This document shows, in pieces, positions 50,991 through 59,864 of a stretch of DNA of 64,000 nt (positions within the stretch are counted from its first letter, which is position 1; each line of letters starts with the position of its first letter). Origin of the DNA: Nannocystis sp. RBIL2. Its GTDB lineage: Bacteria; Myxococcota_A; Polyangia; Nannocystales; Nannocystaceae. The stretch lies in the NCBI RefSeq assembly GCF_026626745.1, contig NZ_JAPNJW010000001.1, forward strand, positions 4,014,001 through 4,078,000, written 5' to 3'. Both the position numbers and the translations under genes were made by a program. The notes beneath the pieces were generated by a model. It worked only from the letters and a program-made list of their open reading frames with translations. It searched no databases and had not been told where the DNA came from.

Positions 50991-50996
50991 TATCCT
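50991..50996 (+). promoter_or_regulatory. -10-like TATCCT, 9 nt before start of small hydrolase
   Basis: TATCCT ends 9 nt before ATG 51006; no Shine-Dalgarno is seen. It argues for ATG 51006 over upstream in-frame starts. Confidence 0.45.
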
Positions 50997-51005
50997 CCGC
51001 GAGCC

Positions 51006-51581
51006 ATGGCTCGCCTCCTCGTCGTCCCGCGCTGGGCCGGGACCCCGCGCTCCGACTATTACCCCTGGCTGGTCGACGCGCTGGCGGCAGTGCCCGGGCG
51101 GCCGCTGGACCCGGTCGTCGTCGCCGACCTGCCGCACCCCGGCACCCCGCGCCTCGACACCTGGCCGCCGGCGATCGCTCGCCTCCTCGGCGACGACCCG
51201 GCTGTCCTTCGGGACACCTTCGTCCTCGGCCACAGCGTCGGCTGCCAGGCGCTGCTGCACGCGATCGCGGCCCTGCCCGCGGGCGCCCGGATCGCCGGCG
51301 TGCTCGCGGTCGCCGGCTGGTGGAGCGTCGACCAGCCGTGGCCGACGATCCTCCCCTGGCAGGACAACCTGCCCGACCTCGCGCGCGTGCGCGCGGCAGT
51401 GCCCCGCCTCACCGTCCTCCTGAGCGACGGCGACCCGTTCACCCGCGACCACCACGCCAACGCGGCCCTGTGGCGCGAGCGGCTCGGTGCCGAGGTCGAG
51501 GTCGTGCCCGGCGCGCGCCACTTCAACGCCGCCCAGGAGCCGGCCGTCCTGGCAGCCCTGCTCCGCCTCGCGACCGGGTGA
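51006..51581 (+). CDS. RBBP9/YdeN-family alpha/beta hydrolase
   Basis: A 191-aa small hydrolase. RLLVVPRWAGTPRSDYYPWL matches the N-terminal strand and loop of the RBBP9/YdeN family (usually HG/PxxWxSxxDHWYPWL). The nucleophile elbow is GHSVGC (Ser near residue 79), Asp in LLSDGDPF (near 142) and His in GARHFNA (near 168) complete the triad. These are serine hydrolases of uncertain natural substrate. It contains a gctg/cacc hairpin pair (51201/51215) and lies between two 14-nt arrays. Confidence 0.87.
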   Translation: MARLLVVPRWAGTPRSDYYPWLVDALAAVPGRPLDPVVVADLPHPGTPRLDTWPPAIARLLGDDPAVLRDTFVLGHSVGCQALLHAIAALPAGARIAGVLAVAGWWSVDQPWPTILPWQDNLPDLARVRAAVPRLTVLLSDGDPFTRDHHANAALWRERLGAEVEVVPGARHFNAAQEPAVLAALLRLATG

Positions 51582-51612
51582 GCGCGCGATCGATCGTCGG
51601 CACGCGCTTCTC

Positions 51613-51648
51613 CGCATGTCCCTCTGGACATGTCTTTCAGAGCACGTC
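51613..51648. repeat. 14-nt-period array, two CATG units and a CACG variant
   Basis: Cores CATG 51615, CATG 51629 and CACG 51643, at exact 14-nt steps, 34 nt after the hydrolase stop and before the next gene. Confidence 0.8.
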
Positions 51649-51684
51649 AGATCCCCGACCTTGACGCCGCGCCGGCGTCCGCGG

Positions 51685-51690
51685 GATACC
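51685..51690 (+). promoter_or_regulatory. -10-like GATACC, 6 nt before start of propeller lipoprotein
   Basis: GATACC ends 6 nt before ATG 51697, so transcription could start on the A of the start codon. No Shine-Dalgarno is present. Confidence 0.4.
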
Positions 51691-51696
51691 CGGCCC

Positions 51697-53295
51697 ATGG
51701 CTTCCCCTCGCGTTCTCCCCCTGCTCCTCGTCGTCGCGGCCGCCTGCGGTGACGACGGCACCGCCAGCGGCTCCGCCTCCGACTCGAACTCCGGCGACAC
51801 CACCACCGCCGGCACCACGAGCACCAGCGGCGCCACGGTCAGCGACACTGGGGTCCCGACCACCGGCGACGCCGGCTCGAACAGCGACTCCGAGAGCGAG
51901 ACCGGCACGCCGACCGACACCGACCCCACCGCCGCGTCGGCAGTCAGCGCCTCCGAGTCGGGCGCGACCGAGACCACCGCCGCCACAGTCACCGACGGCA
52001 CCGCGACCACAGACACCGCCGGCACCACCGAGACGACCAGCGAGGCGACCACCATCAGCACCACCGACACCACTACCGCCGACACCACCGGCTGCGCCGA
52101 CGCCTGCGAGGACGGCGTCGTCGAGTGCGTCGGCGACGACGCAGTGCACACCTGCAGCATGGCCCGCGGCGGCTGCCTCGAGTGGTCCGAGCCCGAGCCG
52201 TGCGCCGCCGACCAGGTGTGCCAGGACGGCGCGTGCGTGGTCGGCTGCGTCGACGCCTGCGACGCCGGATCGGTCCAGTGCACCGGCGAGGGCGTCAGCG
52301 AGTGCGTCGACGACCCGAACACGGGCTGCACGGTGTGGGCCGACGCGGTCGCCTGCGGACCCGGCCAGGTGTGCCAGCAGGGCCTGTGCGTCACCCCGCC
52401 GCCGGCCTGCCTCGACGACTGCGTGTTCACCAAGCAGAGCGTCCCCGGCGACGTCGACTTCTACAGCGTGTGGGGCAGCGACGCCAAGGCAGTGTGGGTC
52501 GTCGGCAACAGCGGCACCGCGCTCTACCACAACGGCGTCAACTGGAAGTCGATCGACAGCGGCATCGGCAAGCGGCTCGAGTGCGTCCACGGCAGCGCCG
52601 CCGACGACGTGTACGCGATCGCCAGCGACGGCGCGATCATCCGCTGGGACGGCCTCGAGTGGCTGCCCTACGTCGACCTCAACCCGATCTGGGAGAGCAA
52701 CGCCTGCCTGTCGGTGCTCGGCGAGGAGGACCTGCTCGCGCTCGTGTACGACGAGAACGGCGAGAAGCAGGTGCTCTGGCGCGTCACCGGCGGCGTCAAG
52801 ACCCAGCTCGCCGTCTACACCCCGCAGGCAGTGTTCACGCCCGACGGCAGCAAGGCCCGCACGATCTCCTTGCGCGCCTTCTCGGCCGACGACGCCTTCA
52901 TCACCGCCGATCGGGCCCTGCGCTGGAACGGCACCAACATCGTCAACATGGGCGCGCCGAACCCGTCGTTCGGCCTGTGGGCCCTCAGCCCGCAGCTCGC
53001 CTACGCGGCCGCCAGCCACAGCGGGATCGGCCACCGCTGGGACGGCCAGGCGTGGAAGATCGTCAACCCCGGCCTCAACGGCTATCTCCACATGTTCGCC
53101 GGCACCGCCGCCAATCGCCTGTTCGGGGCCGGCGAGACCCTGCAGGGGGTCGCCGCGATCGTCGCTTTCGACGGCATCGGCTGGGGCCCCGTCGCCACCC
53201 CGGCCGACGCCAAGGCGCTGTTCGCCGCCTGGGCCGCGCCGACCGGCGAGGTGTTCGCGGTGGGCAAGGCCGGCACCGTGCTGATCGGCGAATGA
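51697..53295 (+). CDS. Lipoprotein with Cys-rich modules and beta-propeller
   Basis: A 532-aa lipoprotein (lipobox VAAAC, Cys about 17). A Thr/Ser/Asp-rich linker of over 100 residues follows. Residues about 130-240 hold two short Cys-rich modules with CxxGxCV motifs (VCQDGACVVGC and VCQQGLCV). The rest (about 250-530) is a propeller-like repeat with Trp/Gly blades such as SVWGSDAKAVWVVGNSGTAL and ECVHGSAADDVYAIASDGAI and a closing GEVFAVGKAGTVLIG; this pattern is common in myxobacterial surface proteins. The function may be binding of a polymer or partner protein; no catalytic residues are apparent. A hairpin follows 8 nt after the stop. Confidence 0.8.
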   Translation: MASPRVLPLLLVVAAACGDDGTASGSASDSNSGDTTTAGTTSTSGATVSDTGVPTTGDAGSNSDSESETGTPTDTDPTAASAVSASESGATETTAATVTDGTATTDTAGTTETTSEATTISTTDTTTADTTGCADACEDGVVECVGDDAVHTCSMARGGCLEWSEPEPCAADQVCQDGACVVGCVDACDAGSVQCTGEGVSECVDDPNTGCTVWADAVACGPGQVCQQGLCVTPPPACLDDCVFTKQSVPGDVDFYSVWGSDAKAVWVVGNSGTALYHNGVNWKSIDSGIGKRLECVHGSAADDVYAIASDGAIIRWDGLEWLPYVDLNPIWESNACLSVLGEEDLLALVYDENGEKQVLWRVTGGVKTQLAVYTPQAVFTPDGSKARTISLRAFSADDAFITADRALRWNGTNIVNMGAPNPSFGLWALSPQLAYAAASHSGIGHRWDGQAWKIVNPGLNGYLHMFAGTAANRLFGAGETLQGVAAIVAFDGIGWGPVATPADAKALFAAWAAPTGEVFAVGKAGTVLIGE

Positions 53296-53657
53296 TCGGT
53301 GCAGTGATTCGCCGCGCGAATCACCGCAGCGCGCGGATCCTGGGATTCGCGCGCCGGCTGCGACGCGAAGCTCGCGAATGCTGTAAGTCCTCCTCGACCG
53401 GTCCGCCGCCGTGACTGTTGCTCTCGCGGCCACGCGCGTGCCGATCGGTCGCCAACCCGCGCGATGCACTGCTCGCCGCGAACACGCACCCCGTGCGCGA
53501 CAGGCCGCGCACGAGACCACGATCGGCGAGTTTGAACCAGCCCGTCGCGGCCCCTATGGGCCACGGACGACGACTCATTCACCCGACCCGTTGGCTCACA
53601 TGTGGCGGCGCGGGCCCGCCTGAATCCGCCCTCTCCTCCGCGCGTACTCCCGTGCGA
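53296..53657. other. 360-nt gap with one hairpin; no gene recognised
   Basis: After the hairpin at 53304-53324 the gap is GC-rich, with several GCGCGAATC-like fragments repeated near 53340-53380. No gene or clear promoter is visible. Confidence 0.45.
53304..53324. repeat. Perfect 9-bp inverted repeat, GATTCG type
   Basis: GTGATTCGC and GCGAATCAC with a 3-nt loop, 8 nt after the stop codon. Likely transcript-end structure; no T-run. Same core as the hairpin at 23641. Confidence 0.65.
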
Positions 53658-54662
53658 ATGATCGCCGGCATCCTCCTCGCGGCCGCGGCCCTGTTGTCGC
53701 TCGTCCCCCCTCGGCCCGCGCGAACGCTCGCCGGCACTCTCCTCGCGGCTTCCACCCTGCCGCGTCTCCTCGAGCCTCGGCCCGCGCGGAGGTTCGCCCC
53801 GCTCCTCGTGGTCTCGGCCGCGATGTTGCTCCTCGCGCCGCGGCCCGCGTCGGCCTGCAGCAAGCGCCACGAGACCCCGTTCGAGCTGTTCGACCAGGCC
53901 GCGCGCGTGGCCGAGGTCCGCGTCCAGCAGGCCCCTGGGCGCCACAAGGCCGGCATGGCCCGCCTCCGCGTGCTGCAGATGCTCAAGGGCTCGCCGCGGG
54001 CCACGCTCAAGGGGCAGGAGACCAACACCAGCTGTCACGTCGGCTATCGCACCGGTCGCCGCGCCCTCGTGTTCCTCGGTCCGCGCGGCGAGACGCTCGG
54101 CCAGTATGAGGGCTACCTCGAGCTCCGCGCCGACGACCCCCTGGCGCACGCGATGAAGGCCTTCGCGGCCGCGAAAGATCCCGACGCCCGCGTGCGCGCC
54201 CTCGTCGACGCGATCGCCACGGGGCCTGACTCGGTCAAGGACGAGGCCGCGCTATACCTCGCGAACCGCCCGGAGCTGCTGGCGCGCGTCGACCTGCCGT
54301 CGCGCGAGCGCCTGCTCGCCGCCGCGGAGCCGCGCGACGAACCGCTGCTCGTCGTCCTCGCGCGGCTCGAGCTCGACGCCCCGCATCTCCCGCTGTTTAC
54401 CTTCCGCCCCTACTTCGCCGAGATCGCCGCCATCCTGCGGCCGCGCGACGAGCTCGACGACCTCAGCGTCGAGGGCCTCGTCGAACAGCTCGAGCGCGGA
54501 CAGGATGGCTACGATCCGCGGCGGATCCGCGCGATGGACCGGTGCGAGCGGCAGCGGGGCCGCATGCTCCATCCGCTCCTCCACTACGGCCTTGGCGTGA
54601 CCGGCCCCGTGTGGGCCAAGCTCGTCGCTGCCTGCCGCACCGGCGAGCCCGTGAAGCACTGA
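53658..54662 (+). CDS. Exported protein with triplicated signal-like leader and NTR/TIMP-like domain
   Basis: A 334-aa protein of unknown function. The first 68 residues hold three consecutive hydrophobic stretches, each ending in PRPAR or PRPAS (LVPPRPART, LEPRPARR, LAPRPASA), so a signal-peptide module seems to have been duplicated twice. The mature part starts CSKRHETPF and for 100 residues resembles NTR/TIMP-like domains (ARVAEVRVQQAPG, a central TSCHVGYRTGRRALVFLG). The C-terminal half is helical. A GTG at 53652 and later ATG codons are alternative starts; the true one may be the last module (ATG near 53823). It ends 46 nt before a convergent gene, with a two-unit array between. Confidence 0.6.
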   Translation: MIAGILLAAAALLSLVPPRPARTLAGTLLAASTLPRLLEPRPARRFAPLLVVSAAMLLLAPRPASACSKRHETPFELFDQAARVAEVRVQQAPGRHKAGMARLRVLQMLKGSPRATLKGQETNTSCHVGYRTGRRALVFLGPRGETLGQYEGYLELRADDPLAHAMKAFAAAKDPDARVRALVDAIATGPDSVKDEAALYLANRPELLARVDLPSRERLLAAAEPRDEPLLVVLARLELDAPHLPLFTFRPYFAEIAAILRPRDELDDLSVEGLVEQLERGQDGYDPRRIRAMDRCERQRGRMLHPLLHYGLGVTGPVWAKLVAACRTGEPVKH

Positions 54663-54677
54663 CGACCTTGCCTCACG

Positions 54678-54701
54678 GACATGCCCTCCAGAGCATGTCC
54701 T
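54678..54701. repeat. 14-nt-period array, two units, between convergent genes
   Basis: CATG at 54680 and 54694 in GGACATGCCC and GAGCATGTCC. The next in-phase position (54708) is CTAG, the stop of the minus-strand gene. Confidence 0.78.
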
Positions 54702-54707
54702 GAAGCG

Positions 54708-55403
54708 CTAGCCGCCGGCCGGGCCCATGTCCTCGACGCCGCCCGGGTAGACGAACGAGTCGCGCGGCGAGTAGAAGCTGGCCGCCGGCAAGATCTGCAG
54801 CGGCGACGCCGGGCGCAGCGCGTAGACCGGGTGGCTGGTGTCGAGGAACTCGATCGACTGCACCTCGAACTCGTCGACGAGCTCGCCGATGTACGGGTAA
54901 TTGCCGCCGACCAGGCGGTCGCCCACGCGGGTGACGTACTTGAGGTGCCCCGAGACGGTCACGCCGATCTTCTTGCTCACCTTGACGCGGGTGCGGATCA
55001 GCGGCTTGCCGTCGACCGAGGTCGTGGCCGTCAGAGTGTGCGCGTGCAGGTCGAGCTCGGTGTCGCCCGGGCTGGCCGGCACCCCGCGCTCGGCCACGTA
55101 GGCGCGCACGATCGGCGAGGAGTTGAAGTAGTGGGTGAAGAACCGGGCCGGCGTCGCGCCGTCGGGCGCGAACGAGTCGAGGTCGAGCCCGATGTACGTC
55201 AGCGAGTATGCGCCGAAGCCGGTGGTCTGCTCGGCGGAATCGACCACGTACTGATTCATGTAGATGGCGCCGTTCGGCGCCGGATGCAGGGCGGGCGGCA
55301 AGAACTTGCGGGCCGCGGCCGGATCGGCGGGGATCCAGCTCGTATAGAGCATCCGGCTGTTGGTGACGAGCTGGGGCGCGGCGAGCTTCGGAAGTTCAGT
55401 CAT
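54708..55403 (-). CDS. Acetoacetate decarboxylase-fold protein
   Basis: A 231-aa protein of the acetoacetate decarboxylase (ADC) superfamily. It opens with YTSWIPADPAAARKFLPPALHP, the family block in which the substrate-facing strand follows, and has a Lys-rich strand RTRVKVSKKIGV near residues 145-156; ADC uses a lysine as Schiff base. YIGLDLDSF and HPVYALRPASPLQIL are further family-like blocks. The reaction is not assured because many members are not acetoacetate decarboxylases. GAAAGAGACACC precedes ATG 55403. It lies 267 nt downstream of the hydroxylase operon on the same strand. Confidence 0.72.
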   Translation of the reverse strand: MTELPKLAAPQLVTNSRMLYTSWIPADPAAARKFLPPALHPAPNGAIYMNQYVVDSAEQTTGFGAYSLTYIGLDLDSFAPDGATPARFFTHYFNSSPIVRAYVAERGVPASPGDTELDLHAHTLTATTSVDGKPLIRTRVKVSKKIGVTVSGHLKYVTRVGDRLVGGNYPYIGELVDEFEVQSIEFLDTSHPVYALRPASPLQILPAASFYSPRDSFVYPGGVEDMGPAGG

Positions 55404-55641
55404 GGTGTCTCTTTCAAAAAGACTGCGAACGTCGCCAGCTTAGGCAGTCCGCCTCGCGATGAAAAGCACCGGGCCGGCGCGCGGCCTCGCTCGCGACCTT
55501 CATCGAGCCGCGCGTGCATGACCGCCAGTCGGCTGAATCGCCGCGAGCGCGCGCGCTCGCCCGCGCTCTGCGAGCGCGAATCGAGCACCGACGTCGCTCG
55601 CGTCGATAAGCGCATCCACTGGGAGGATGAAAAACGACTGT

Positions 55642-55670
55642 GGTGATTGCGACCGAGGGCCGCAATCACC
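55642..55670. repeat. 10-bp inverted repeat GGTGATTGCG
   Basis: GGTGATTGCG and CGCAATCACC with a 9-nt loop end directly at the stop of the FAD-subunit gene on the minus strand. Probable transcript-end structure; the core resembles the GATTCG hairpins. Confidence 0.6.
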
Positions 55671-56687
55671 TCACTCCGCCGCCGCCATCGCTTCGATCGC
55701 CCGGCGCGTGTACACGCGGATCATGTCGCGGCGATAGGCCGCCTCGTAGGGCACGTTCTCGAGCGGCTTGCACTGCGCATAGGCGGCGTCGGCCACCGTG
55801 CGCGCCACGGCCGGGTCGCCGAACTTCTTGCCGACGACGTCGTCGAGTTTGCCGAGGGTGCGCGGCTTGGAGCCGAGCACGCCGACGACCACCTTGACCG
55901 CGGCGACCGTCGCCTCGTCGGCCTCGAGGTCGAAGCGCAGCGCCACGCTGACCAGCGGGAAGTCGATGCTCTTGCGCACCGACCATTTGATATAGTGCGA
56001 CCGCCGCGGCCCCTTCGGCAGCGGCACACGCAGCTCGGTGGTCACCTCGCCGGGCTTGGCGTTCGTGTGCGCCAGGCCGTCGGCCTTGTAGTATTCCTCG
56101 ATCGGCAGCTCGCGGACCCCTTCCGGCCCCGCCTGCACGATCGTCGCGTCGAGCGAGATCAGCACCGGCACGTTGTCGGAGCTCATCGCCGCCACGCAAT
56201 TGCGGCCGCCGGGGACCACGTGGCACACGTTGCCCTCCGACTTCAGGCAGCCGCCCCCGAGCGCCTCGCGCCAGAAGTGGGTCTGGTTGACGTAGCGGCA
56301 GCGGGTGTCGAGGTTCACGTTGCCGCCGATGGTCCCCATGTTGCGGATCGGCGGGCTCGCCACCGCACCTGCGCTTTGGGACAGGCTGGGGAAGCGCGCC
56401 TGGACCTCCGGGTGCTCGCTCAGCTGCGACAGAGTCACGCCGGCGCCGACCCGCAGCACCCCGGCGGCCTCGTCGAGCGCCACGCCGCGCAGGGCCGTCA
56501 CGCGGGACAGGCTCACGAGGACCGGCGGCAGCTCCGCAGGATGCTGCGGCGTGCCGAGGTGGTGCTTGAGGTTGGGGAGAATGTCGGTGCCGCCGGCGAC
56601 GATGCGCGCGCCGGGCCGCTGCAGAGCGGTCACGACGTCGGCGACGCTCTCGGGGGCGACGACCTCGAATTGCGGCAGGCGCAGCAT
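55671..56687 (-). CDS. Molybdenum hydroxylase FAD subunit with extra [4Fe-4S] motif (HcrB-like)
   Basis: A 338-aa FAD-binding subunit of the xanthine dehydrogenase family. FAD motifs are ARIVAGGTDILP (near 28-39) and IRNMGTIGGN (near 114-123). Directly after comes a segment with Cys130, Cys147, Cys155 and Cys164. The beta subunit of 4-hydroxybenzoyl-CoA reductase from Thauera carries an extra [4Fe-4S] cluster bound by Cys122, Cys138, Cys146 and Cys155, with almost the same spacing, and this cluster is diagnostic of that enzyme type. Its start overlaps the stop of the large-subunit gene by one base, so it is the last gene of a three-gene operon. Substrate by homology: a 4-hydroxybenzoyl-CoA-like aromatic thioester. 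Confidence 0.85.
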   Translation of the reverse strand: MLRLPQFEVVAPESVADVVTALQRPGARIVAGGTDILPNLKHHLGTPQHPAELPPVLVSLSRVTALRGVALDEAAGVLRVGAGVTLSQLSEHPEVQARFPSLSQSAGAVASPPIRNMGTIGGNVNLDTRCRYVNQTHFWREALGGGCLKSEGNVCHVVPGGRNCVAAMSSDNVPVLISLDATIVQAGPEGVRELPIEEYYKADGLAHTNAKPGEVTTELRVPLPKGPRRSHYIKWSVRKSIDFPLVSVALRFDLEADEATVAAVKVVVGVLGSKPRTLGKLDDVVGKKFGDPAVARTVADAAYAQCKPLENVPYEAAYRRDMIRVYTRRAIEAMAAAE

Positions 56688-59126
56688 CAGGCGCTCCTCC
56701 GGGACGTTTGCGCGGCGGGCTTGTGCGGGGCGAGCTGGCCGGCCCGCTCCTTCTCCTCGCGCTGGCGCAGGGCCGCGAGCACGGTCTGCGGCGTGAACGG
56801 CAGGCGGTCGAGGCGGACGCCGACGGCGTCGTAGATCGCGTTGGCGATCGCCGGGATGCTCGAATGCAGCGGGCCCTCGCCGGCCTCCTTGGCGCCGTAG
56901 GGCCCGTTGGCGTCGGGCGCCTCGACGATCATCGCCTCGAGGTCGGGCGTGTCGAGGAATGTCGGCATGCGGTAGTCGAGGAAGCTCGGGCCGACGTGCA
57001 CGCCGCGGTGCGCCGGGTCGACCGCGTGGCGCTCCATCAACGCCTCGCCGAAGCCCATGTAGGTCGAGCCTTCGATCTGGCCCTCGACGATCTTGCGCGA
57101 CAGCGCCTTGCCGCAGTCGTGGGCGATCCAGATCGTCTTGACCTCGACGAGGCCGGTCTCGGCGTCGACCTCGACCTCGGCCACGTGGGCCGTGAACGAG
57201 TACGCCGGCGAGGCGCCGATCGTGCCGCCGCGGTACTCGCCGTGGCGGTCCTTCGGCGTGTTGTAGCTGCCGGTCTCGCCGAGCAGGCCGTGGTCGGCCT
57301 CGGCCCACTGGAACGCCTGCGCGCTGTCGACGTGGCGCGACGGGTCCTCGCGGTCGATCGCCATGCGGCCGGCCAGAGTGACGCGCTGGCGCGGGATGCC
57401 CCAGCGCTTGGCCACGCTCGCGCACACCTTGCGACGCAGCCGCTGCGCGCCCTCGAGGCAGGCGTTGCCGACCATCAAAGTGATGCGCGACGAGTAGGCG
57501 CCGAGGTCGACCGGGCACAGGTCGGTGTCGGCCGACAGCACGCGGATGTCCTCGAGCGGGATCCCGAGCTCCTCCGACACGATCACCGCCAGCATCGTGT
57601 TGCTGCCCTGGCCGATGTCGTTGGCGCCGCTGAACACGCGCGCGCGGCCGCTGCGGTCGAGGCAGATCTGGACCGCCGCCTGCGGCATCTCGTTGGGGTA
57701 GATCGGGTAGTTCGTGCCGCTGATGTAGGTCGAGCCGGCGATGCCGATGCCGCGGCCGAAGGGCAAGTCGCGCCGCTTCTCGATCCACCCAGAAGAACGC
57801 TCGACCTTCTCGAGGCACTCGAGGAAGCCGGACGAGCCGACGGTGAACTCGTTGACGGTCTTCTCGCCGGCCTTGATCGCGTTGCGGCGGCGCAGCTCGA
57901 TCGGGTCGAGGCCGAGGGCCGCGGCCGCCTTGTCGAGCTGGATCTCCATGGCGAAGCGCGGCTGCACCGATCCGTGGCCGCGCTTCGGCCCGCACGCCGG
58001 CTTGTTGGTGTAGGCGCGCGTGCTGTCGAAGCGGTAGGCCGGGAAGACGTACGGCGCGCACATCAGCTGGCCCGAGTAGTACGTCGTGACCAGGCCGAAG
58101 CTCGAGTAGGCGCCGCCGTCGAGGATCGTGCGCGCGTCGACGCCGAGCAGGCCGCCGTCCTTGGTGAAGCCCGTGCGGTGCTTCATCTTCATCGGGTGGC
58201 GGCCGCGGTGGGCGTAGAACACCTCCTCGCGGGTGTACAGCAGCTTGACCGGCCGACCTGTCTTCATGGCCAGCTTGGCGACCACGAACTCGAGGTCGAA
58301 CGGCTCGCTCTTGCCGCCGAAGGCCCCGCCGAGCGGCGGCTGGATCACGCGGATCTTGTGCGCCGGCAGCTCGAGCACCTTGGCCAGCTCGCGGTGCAGG
58401 TAGTGCGACACCTGCGTCGCCGACCACACCGTCAGCACCCCGGCGCCGTCGACGTGGGCGAGCGCGCAGTGCGGCTCGATCGCGCCGTGGGTGGTGCCCT
58501 CGAAGAAGTAATCGCCCTCGATCACCAGGTCGGCGCGCTGCAGCTCGGCGTCGATGTCGCCGAACTCGAGCAGCACGTGCTTCGACACGTTGCCCTTGCG
58601 CGAGTACGGGTTGATCGTGCCCTCGCGGTCGCGGACCTTGAGCGCCTCCTCGGGGTCGAAGTACGGCTTCAGGACGTCGTACTCGACCACGATCGCGCGC
58701 AGGGCCGCGTTGGCGGTGTCCTCGTCGACCGCCGCGATCGCGGCCAGGCCGTCGCCGACGTGGCACACCTTGTCGACCGCGAGCGCGTTCTCGTCGGGCG
58801 TCCACGGGATGATGCCGTAGGGGATCTTGAAGTCCTGCCCGGTGACGACCGCGAACACGCCGGGCATCGCCAGCGCGGCCGCGCTGTCGATCGACTTGAT
58901 GCGGGCGTGCGCGTGCGGGCTGCGCAAGATCTTGGCGTGCAGCATGCCCGGCAGCTTGAGGTCGTCGGTGTAGCGGGTGACGCCCCGCATGCGCTCCATC
59001 GCGTCGACCTTGCGGTGAGACTTGCCGAGCTGCCAAGAGGCCCGATCGCGCTCGGCCTGCTCGCTCGCCTCGTCGCCGGCGATCACCTCGCCGATGCCGT
59101 CGCCCGTCGCCTCGCGCTCTGCGTCG

Positions 59127-59137
<11 letters not shown>
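56687..59137 (-). CDS. Molybdenum hydroxylase large (Mo-cofactor) subunit (HcrA-like)
   Basis: An 816-aa Mo-cofactor-binding subunit. Family marks: MERMRGVTRYTDDLKLPGMLHAKILRSPHAHARI near residues 48-80, PPLGGAFGGKSEP near 250, the arginine-rich stretch RGHGSVQPRFAMEI, GSNTMLAVIVSEELG, and the catalytic Glu region GPYGAKEAGEG near 735, where the Glu acts as base. It would reduce or hydroxylate an aromatic ring using molybdopterin cytosine dinucleotide. Start GTG 59137 overlaps the small-subunit gene by 11 nt. A cctg/cagg 14-nt pair lies just downstream in the FAD gene (56368/56382). With the HcrB-like FAD subunit, a 4-hydroxybenzoyl-CoA reductase-like enzyme is the best guess. Confidence 0.88.
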
Positions 59138-59642
<505 letters not shown>

Positions 59643-59849
59643 GCGTCGACTTTTGCCCGACCCCCTGGGGCCGCGCAAGCGCGCCTTGGACCCCACACCG
59701 TGCGTAAGCTCGCCGCTGCGGCCCGCAGAGGCCGGTCTGCCGCGAGGCGAGAGTGTGCGACGCGCCGCACGCTCTCCATCGCGGCCGCCGCGAGCCCACG
59801 GGGCCCCGCCGCGCCAGCCGCCGCCGCGTCCGCGAGGGCGTCCGCGTGT

Positions 59850-59855
59850 TATGCT
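59850..59855 (+). promoter_or_regulatory. -10-like TATGCT, 9 nt before start of metallophosphatase-like gene
   Basis: TATGCT ends 9 nt before ATG 59865 without a Shine-Dalgarno in between. Confidence 0.45.
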
Positions 59856-59864
59856 CGCGCGTCC

